From an uncultured Clostridia bacterium (GTDB taxonomy: Bacteria > Bacillota > Clostridia > Peptostreptococcales > Acidaminobacteraceae): a stretch of DNA of 9,942 nucleotides. Numbering within the stretch: the stretch's first letter is position 1; the number at the start of each line of letters is the position of its first letter. The translations under genes and the position numbers were made by a program. Below are positions 5,854 to 9,942 of this stretch, in pieces. The stretch spans positions 1 to 9,942 of the forward strand of contig CALFKA010000026.1 of NCBI GenBank assembly GCA_937880545.1. The letters are read 5' to 3'. The notes below the pieces were generated by a model. That model was not told where the DNA came from, ran no database searches, and saw only the letters and a list, made by a program, of their open reading frames with translations.

Positions 5854-6822
5854 TCATTCCTTATAAAGAAAGCATCGCAGATAGCGAGTATCCATCTGTG
5901 AGACCGGGGGGAGAGAATGGAAGCACTTTTCCATTGCGTGCTGACAGCGTTGTGCAAAACGACATCCATTCAGAGTAGAAAAGTCTTCAGGTACACTGCC
6001 CTTAATAGCTCTGTAGCCGCTCTCCGGTGAGTAATTGCCAGGACGTGCTTCAATAAGACCCTTTGTGTATGGATGCATTGGATTTCGCAGAATTTCTTGA
6101 GAAACTCCGGACTCAATAATCTGGCCACAGTACATAACAGCTACTTCATCGGCCATCTCTGAAATGACACCTAAATCATGAGTGATAAACAAAATGGAAA
6201 TGCCTGACTCACGTACCAAACGCTGCATCAATTCAAGAATTTGAGCCTGTATCGTCACATCCAGTGCCGTGGTTGGCTCGTCAGCTATTAGGAGGGAAGG
6301 TCGACAGCTAAGGGCCATGGCAATCATTACACGCTGGCGCATGCCACCGGAGAGCTGATGGGGAAAATAATTAAATACTTTTTTTTCGTCGGGAATTCCA
6401 ACCTCTTGTAAAAGTTCGAGTACCCGATCTTTGCTTTCTTTTTTCTTCAAATGCTCATGAATCTTCAGAACCTCACAAATCTGCGGACCAATTCGCATCA
6501 CTGGGTTTAGGCTTGTCATAGGCTCCTGAAAAATCATTGCAATTTTTTTACCTCGAATAGATGCTCTCTCTTTAGAACTCATTGCAAAGATAGATTCGCC
6601 TTCTACGAAAATATCTCCGGATTCACGATATCCGCCCGGCTGAGGGATAAGTCCCATAATAGAGAGCCCCGTCACGCTTTTTCCACTTCCACTTTCTCCA
6701 ACCAGACCAAAAACTTGCTTCTTTTGAATCGCAAAAGAAAGATGATCGATAACGATTTTTTTTCCTGCGAAACTGCGAAATCCAATACTTAGATCTTTAA
6801 CTTCTACGATAGGGTTCATCAT
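5854..6822 (-). CDS. Peptide ABC transporter ATP-binding protein, DppD/OppD type
   Basis: A 322-residue partner ATPase of the importer. It has Walker A GESGSGKSV (42-50), Q-loop Q99 in MIFQEPMTSLNP, signature LSGGMRQR (157-164), Walker B LLIADEP (177-183) and H-loop H215. LSGGM, with M in place of the last Q, is common in DppD/OppD subunits and is not a defect. The C-terminal extension has C287, C293, C300 and C317, a second cysteine set of the iron-sulfur type. Two ATG codons stand in tandem at 6822 and 6819. The AGGTG immediately upstream is almost too close to the first, so translation may start at the second. The gene begins 4 nt after the permease gene and ends 3 nt before the second ATPase. 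Confidence 0.94.
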   Translation of the reverse strand: MMNPIVEVKDLSIGFRSFAGKKIVIDHLSFAIQKKQVFGLVGESGSGKSVTGLSIMGLIPQPGGYRESGDIFVEGESIFAMSSKERASIRGKKIAMIFQEPMTSLNPVMRIGPQICEVLKIHEHLKKKESKDRVLELLQEVGIPDEKKVFNYFPHQLSGGMRQRVMIAMALSCRPSLLIADEPTTALDVTIQAQILELMQRLVRESGISILFITHDLGVISEMADEVAVMYCGQIIESGVSQEILRNPMHPYTKGLIEARPGNYSPESGYRAIKGSVPEDFSTLNGCRFAQRCQHAMEKCFHSLPPVSQMDTRYLRCFLYKE

Positions 6823-6826
6823 TCAC

Positions 6827-7687
6827 CTATACTTTCAGCTTCGGATCCAGCGCATCGCGGATACCATCGCCCAGAAAGTTAATCGACAGGACGGTTAAAA
6901 GAACGAGTACACCCGGCGGAATCCACAACCACCATTGTCTAGTAAGTACTCTCATGCTCTGGGCAGCTGAGAGCATATTTCCCCAACTCGGAATATCCGG
7001 CTTTACTCCGAGACCTAAAAAACTCAACGAGGCCTCCGTCAGTATTCCATTTGCAATGGCAAGTGTGGCATAGACAGTCACAGAAGCCATTACATTAGGG
7101 ATAATATGTTGAAGGATGATCTCCCATCCGCTCAGTCCGAAAGCTCTAGCAGCATCGATAAACTCCCTTTTCTTCAAAGAGAGTACTTCTGCACGAACAA
7201 TCCTGGCTACATTCGTCCAGTAAATCACAGCAATGATAATAATAATGTTCCTCATGCTGGGACCGAGTAGTGCCGCTACACAGATGGAGAGGATAAAAAA
7301 TGGAAAGCACATGATGATATCCACTAATCTCATGATGATACTATCGGTCCAACCTCCATAATAGCCTGCGATGGCTCCAGCGAGCGTTCCAAGAAGGATC
7401 TGTGAGGCGCTAGCGAGCAGTCCAACGGTCATAGATACACGTCCACCATAAAGGAGCCGTGAGAATACGTCGCGGCCAAGATCATCTGTCCCTAGAAGGT
7501 GATCCACTCCAGGAGGAGACTCGATATTAAACAGATCGATTTCATTGACGCTATAAGGAGCAATCCACGGCGCCAGCAACGAACTTAATACAAGAAAGAG
7601 AAGCAAGACTCCTCCAAAGATAGCCAGTTTATTCCTCAGCAGCTTCTTCCACGCCAGAGCACGAGGGGAAAGGATATCGTTTTTCAT
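6827..7687 (-). CDS. Peptide ABC transporter permease, DppC/OppC type
   Basis: A 286-residue inner-membrane permease. A first hydrophobic helix at about 22-44 is followed by the extracytoplasmic stretch with DHLLGTDDLGRDVFSRLLYGGR (62-83), a hallmark of DppC subunits. Further helices lie at about 84-110, 118-141, 145-165, 198-224 and 257-273. The EAA loop EFIDAARAFGLSGWEIILQH (175-194) contacts the ATPases, and LSFLGLGV (221-228) is typical of the family. The stop codon of the other permease directly abuts this ATG, and the GAGGAGG ribosome binding site is inside that upstream gene, indicating coupled translation. It should pair with the upstream permease as the transmembrane heterodimer. Confidence 0.94.
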   Translation of the reverse strand: MKNDILSPRALAWKKLLRNKLAIFGGVLLLFLVLSSLLAPWIAPYSVNEIDLFNIESPPGVDHLLGTDDLGRDVFSRLLYGGRVSMTVGLLASASQILLGTLAGAIAGYYGGWTDSIIMRLVDIIMCFPFFILSICVAALLGPSMRNIIIIIAVIYWTNVARIVRAEVLSLKKREFIDAARAFGLSGWEIILQHIIPNVMASVTVYATLAIANGILTEASLSFLGLGVKPDIPSWGNMLSAAQSMRVLTRQWWLWIPPGVLVLLTVLSINFLGDGIRDALDPKLKV

Positions 7688-8659
7688 CTACGCCTCCTCG
7701 TCATAACGGATTCTTGGGTCAGCCACTGCATAAAGGATATCAGCCAGCAGGTTGGAAAGGAGAATCACAACTGCCAACATGAGCATAATCCCCATCACTA
7801 GCGGATAATCTCTTCTTCCGATTGCATCGTAGTTGACTCTTCCGATTCCTGGCCAAACAAAAATAGTTTCGGTAAGTACGGCTCCCGAGAAAATTCCCGG
7901 TATGGAAAGAGTGATAATCGTGATGATAGACAGAAGGGCGTTTCTGAAGGCGTGTTTCCATATAACAAACTGTTCTCGCACTCCCTTAGCTCTTGCGGTG
8001 CGGATAAAATCCTGATCCAACACTTCGATCATTGCTGAGCGGGTATATCGCATAAAGGTTGCGGTGTGTAATAGTGCTAGAACAACAGTCGGCAAAATGA
8101 GATGTCTTAGAATATCGAGAGTTTTATTCACCCCCTGATAATCAGAGCCAATCGTCACCATTCCTGACGTAGGCAAAATAGGCCAATCAAAGGCAAACCA
8201 TTTGATGAGGAGAAGACCGAAGAAAAATGCAGGAATGGAAAGCCCGATAAAACTAAAAATCGTCACACCATAATCTGCAATGCTATTTCTTCGAATGGCA
8301 GAAAATACGCCGGCAGGAATGGCAATCAGCAGACTTAACATGAGCGAAGTGCTTCCCAGTAAGATGGTGTTAGGAAGATAGTCGCTGATCACCTCTGTCA
8401 CTGGCTTAGCAAATTGAATGGAATAGCCCAGATTTCCTTTAAGAGCAGAGAACATCCACTTAAAATATTGTATGTATATTGGATCATAATAGCCGATATC
8501 TCTGAGCATTTTTTCTCTCAGTTCCGGAGTAACATTGGGATTCATCGACTGGATAAATGGATCTCCCGGAGCCAGGTGGATCAACAAAAAAATGACGATG
8601 CTCACACCAAATAGGATGGCAACAGACTGGAGAAGCCTCCGAAAAAGATATTGTTTCAT
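7688..8659 (-). CDS. Peptide ABC transporter permease, DppB/OppB type
   Basis: A 323-residue inner-membrane permease. It opens with MKQYLFRRLLQS and a helix through FLLIHLAPGDP (24-34), the standard N-terminus of DppB/OppB subunits. The extracytoplasmic region 40-95 includes GNLGYS (75-80). Later helices lie at about 98-122, 130-153, 185-203, 241-265 and 288-312. The EAA loop is DFIRTARAKGVREQFVIWKH (217-236), and ETIFVWPGIGR (264-274) is a strong family signature. AAGGAA lies six nt before the ATG. It is separated from the binding-protein gene by 48 nt containing a hairpin, the largest gap in the operon. Confidence 0.94.
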   Translation of the reverse strand: MKQYLFRRLLQSVAILFGVSIVIFLLIHLAPGDPFIQSMNPNVTPELREKMLRDIGYYDPIYIQYFKWMFSALKGNLGYSIQFAKPVTEVISDYLPNTILLGSTSLMLSLLIAIPAGVFSAIRRNSIADYGVTIFSFIGLSIPAFFFGLLLIKWFAFDWPILPTSGMVTIGSDYQGVNKTLDILRHLILPTVVLALLHTATFMRYTRSAMIEVLDQDFIRTARAKGVREQFVIWKHAFRNALLSIITIITLSIPGIFSGAVLTETIFVWPGIGRVNYDAIGRRDYPLVMGIMLMLAVVILLSNLLADILYAVADPRIRYDEEA

Positions 8660-8680
8660 GGACTGTTCCTTATGTTTAGC

Positions 8681-8708
8681 AAAGTAGGAGAGTTTCCTCT
8701 CCTACTTT
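8681..8708 (-). promoter_or_regulatory. Intra-operon stem-loop between binding protein and permease genes
   Basis: AAAGTAGGAGAG (8681-8692) and CTCTCCTACTTT (8697-8708) form a perfect 12-bp stem with a four-base loop, reaching the first base of the binding-protein stop codon. Only three Ts, already in the stem, end it on the transcribed strand before GC, so complete termination is unlikely. Such structures after binding-protein genes commonly stabilise the upstream message or partly attenuate readthrough, allowing more binding protein than permease. Confidence 0.65.
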
Positions 8709-9942
8709 TATTCAATTTCCCAGTTATGAACGTTGAAGTAATCGACAAAGGTTGTTGGAGCATAGTTTTTCAGTCCATCGCTATGCGCTTTGGTGATATT
8801 CGGCGCATAAAGCAACACTGTGGGAGGATCATCGTTGTAGATCTTGGCAAATTCTTGATAGATGGTAGTGCGTTTCGCTCGATCCATAGTGAACAGACCT
8901 TCTTCCATCAGTTTGTCCGCCACTTCGTTTCTCCAGCCCGGAATATTCCAGGCAGCAACACCCTTTTCGTCAGAGGCAGCGCTTGAACTCCAGTATGGTT
9001 TAGGATCCGGATCCAGTGAGAGGGAGCTCCCCAAGAGGAATAACTCAAACTCGTGATTGCTCATTACCTTATCGAGGAGGGCATTAAACTCGAGTACTTC
9101 AAGCTCAACTTGAATCCCAACTTTGGCCAGTTGATCTTTAATAACCATCGCATATTGCTCGCGGATCTTGTTTCCTACCGGATACGTTAGTATCAAAGTG
9201 AGGTCTTCACCAGATTCGCTCTCTACAATACCATCTCCATTTCGATCTTCATAGCCGATACTTTTGAGAAGCTCTATGGCCTTCTGTGTATCGTAGGCAT
9301 ATTCATTTAAGTCTTCTTTTGGATATGCCCAAGAGGTGGGGAGGGTTGGGGCATTGATAATAGTTCCATTGCCTTGCAGCAACTGCTCTAGTATGGTTTG
9401 GCGATCTATGGCATATGTGATAGCCTGACGGATCTCTTTTGGTTGCAGCTTCTCATCTCTCATATTAAATCCCATATACTGATACGATTTACCTGGGAAA
9501 ACGATGAGATTCATTCCTGTCTTCTTTAACTCTTCTAATTCATTGGGCTTAAAATTTGATACATCTGCAATATCAATTTCTCCATTTGCCATGGCTGCAA
9601 CTGCAGTGTCCTGATTAGTAATACGGAAGATGTATTTATTCGTTTTAGGTACTCCCTGAAAGAAATTTTCATTCGCAGTTAATTCAACGTATTGCCCAGG
9701 GACGAACTCAGAAAATTTATACGGACCTGTTCCAATTGGCTTGTTCATAATATCAGTGGCATTCTTCCACTCACCGATCGCGGACTTTTCCCAGATATGT
9801 TTAGGGATAATGCCGACTTCTGTGCCGATTCTCTCCAAGGCGGGAGCATACGCTTCTTCATATGTTAGTTCAATGGTGTGAGGAGCCACTACCTTGACAC
9901 CTTCTATTGTTTCAGTTACGCCTTCCCTGTGTGCTTGAGCAC
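8708..9942 (-). CDS. Peptide ABC transporter substrate-binding protein, C-terminal 410 residues (5' end outside window)
   Basis: A family 5 extracytoplasmic solute-binding protein (DppA/OppA type). The frame is open to the right edge; the GTG at 9889 is only an internal codon, because homology continues upstream as TETIEGVKVVAPHTIELTYEE. Family landmarks include IGTGPYKFSEFVPGQYVELTANENFF, TAVAAMANGEIDIADV and QAITYAIDRQTILEQLLQGNG. A DRNGDGIVE segment of the type seen in many peptide-binding proteins follows. Full-length members run to about 500-550 residues, so roughly the first 100-140, including the secretion signal (a lipoprotein signal would be expected in Bacillota), are missing. The protein would capture the peptide outside the membrane and deliver it to the permeases. 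It is the first operon gene visible; the main promoter must lie further right. Confidence 0.93.
   Translation of the reverse strand, partial: AQAHREGVTETIEGVKVVAPHTIELTYEEAYAPALERIGTEVGIIPKHIWEKSAIGEWKNATDIMNKPIGTGPYKFSEFVPGQYVELTANENFFQGVPKTNKYIFRITNQDTAVAAMANGEIDIADVSNFKPNELEELKKTGMNLIVFPGKSYQYMGFNMRDEKLQPKEIRQAITYAIDRQTILEQLLQGNGTIINAPTLPTSWAYPKEDLNEYAYDTQKAIELLKSIGYEDRNGDGIVESESGEDLTLILTYPVGNKIREQYAMVIKDQLAKVGIQVELEVLEFNALLDKVMSNHEFELFLLGSSLSLDPDPKPYWSSSAASDEKGVAAWNIPGWRNEVADKLMEEGLFTMDRAKRTTIYQEFAKIYNDDPPTVLLYAPNITKAHSDGLKNYAPTTFVDYFNVHNWEIE

Noticed and set aside
9887..9889. GTG as the start of the substrate-binding protein
   Set aside because: The frame continues upstream to the window edge with family-like sequence, and the visible 393 residues from the GTG lack a signal peptide and the N-terminal lobe.
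1..9942. CRISPR array, tRNA, rRNA, toxin-antitoxin or phage defence genes
   Set aside because: Reading both strands showed no regularly spaced repeats, no tRNA-like structures and no genes of these families.

Overview
The window looks like chromosomal DNA from a low-to-moderate GC member of the Bacillota, probably a clostridial-type anaerobe. The grounds are strong AGGAGG-type ribosome binding sites, tightly packed ATGA-coupled genes, an IS200-type transposase remnant of the kind common in that phylum, and a YhaO/SbcD-like nuclease N-terminus. This is inference from gene content, not a phylogenetic result, and the species is not resolved.

Layout. At the left edge (1-76, minus) lie the first 25 codons of an SbcD/Mre11-type exonuclease gene that runs out of the window. 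A divergent intergenic region (77-276) carries plausible promoters for both directions and a perfect 12-bp palindrome. A complete plus-strand acetamidase/formamidase gene follows (277-1176), ending in a cluster of three hairpins, at least one of which looks like a Rho-independent terminator. The convergent gap 1177-1882 holds a decayed IS200/IS605-family tnpA on the minus strand, disabled by a 19-nt insertion near its start and by a stop codon directly before the catalytic tyrosine. A minus-strand terminator (1834-1865) follows.

From the right edge down to 1883 everything is one minus-strand operon. Read in transcription order it encodes a peptide-binding protein (5' end outside the window), two Dpp/Opp-type permeases, two ABC ATPases, an RpiR-type regulator, an M19 membrane-dipeptidase homologue and an imidazolonepropionase-like amidohydrolase. 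Gaps are 0-4 nt or short overlaps, except 48 nt with a strong hairpin between the binding protein and the first permease. The terminator sits just after the last gene.

How the genes fit together: the ABC system would import a di- or oligopeptide, the two metallohydrolases would cleave it in the cytoplasm, and the RpiR protein would control the unit in response to substrate. The exact peptide cannot be read from sequence. I see no defence system, CRISPR array, tRNA, rRNA or prophage. The most interesting points are the stepwise inactivation of the IS200 gene, the regulator whose SIS domain lacks the usual sugar-phosphate motifs, and the self-contained import-and-cleave operon.
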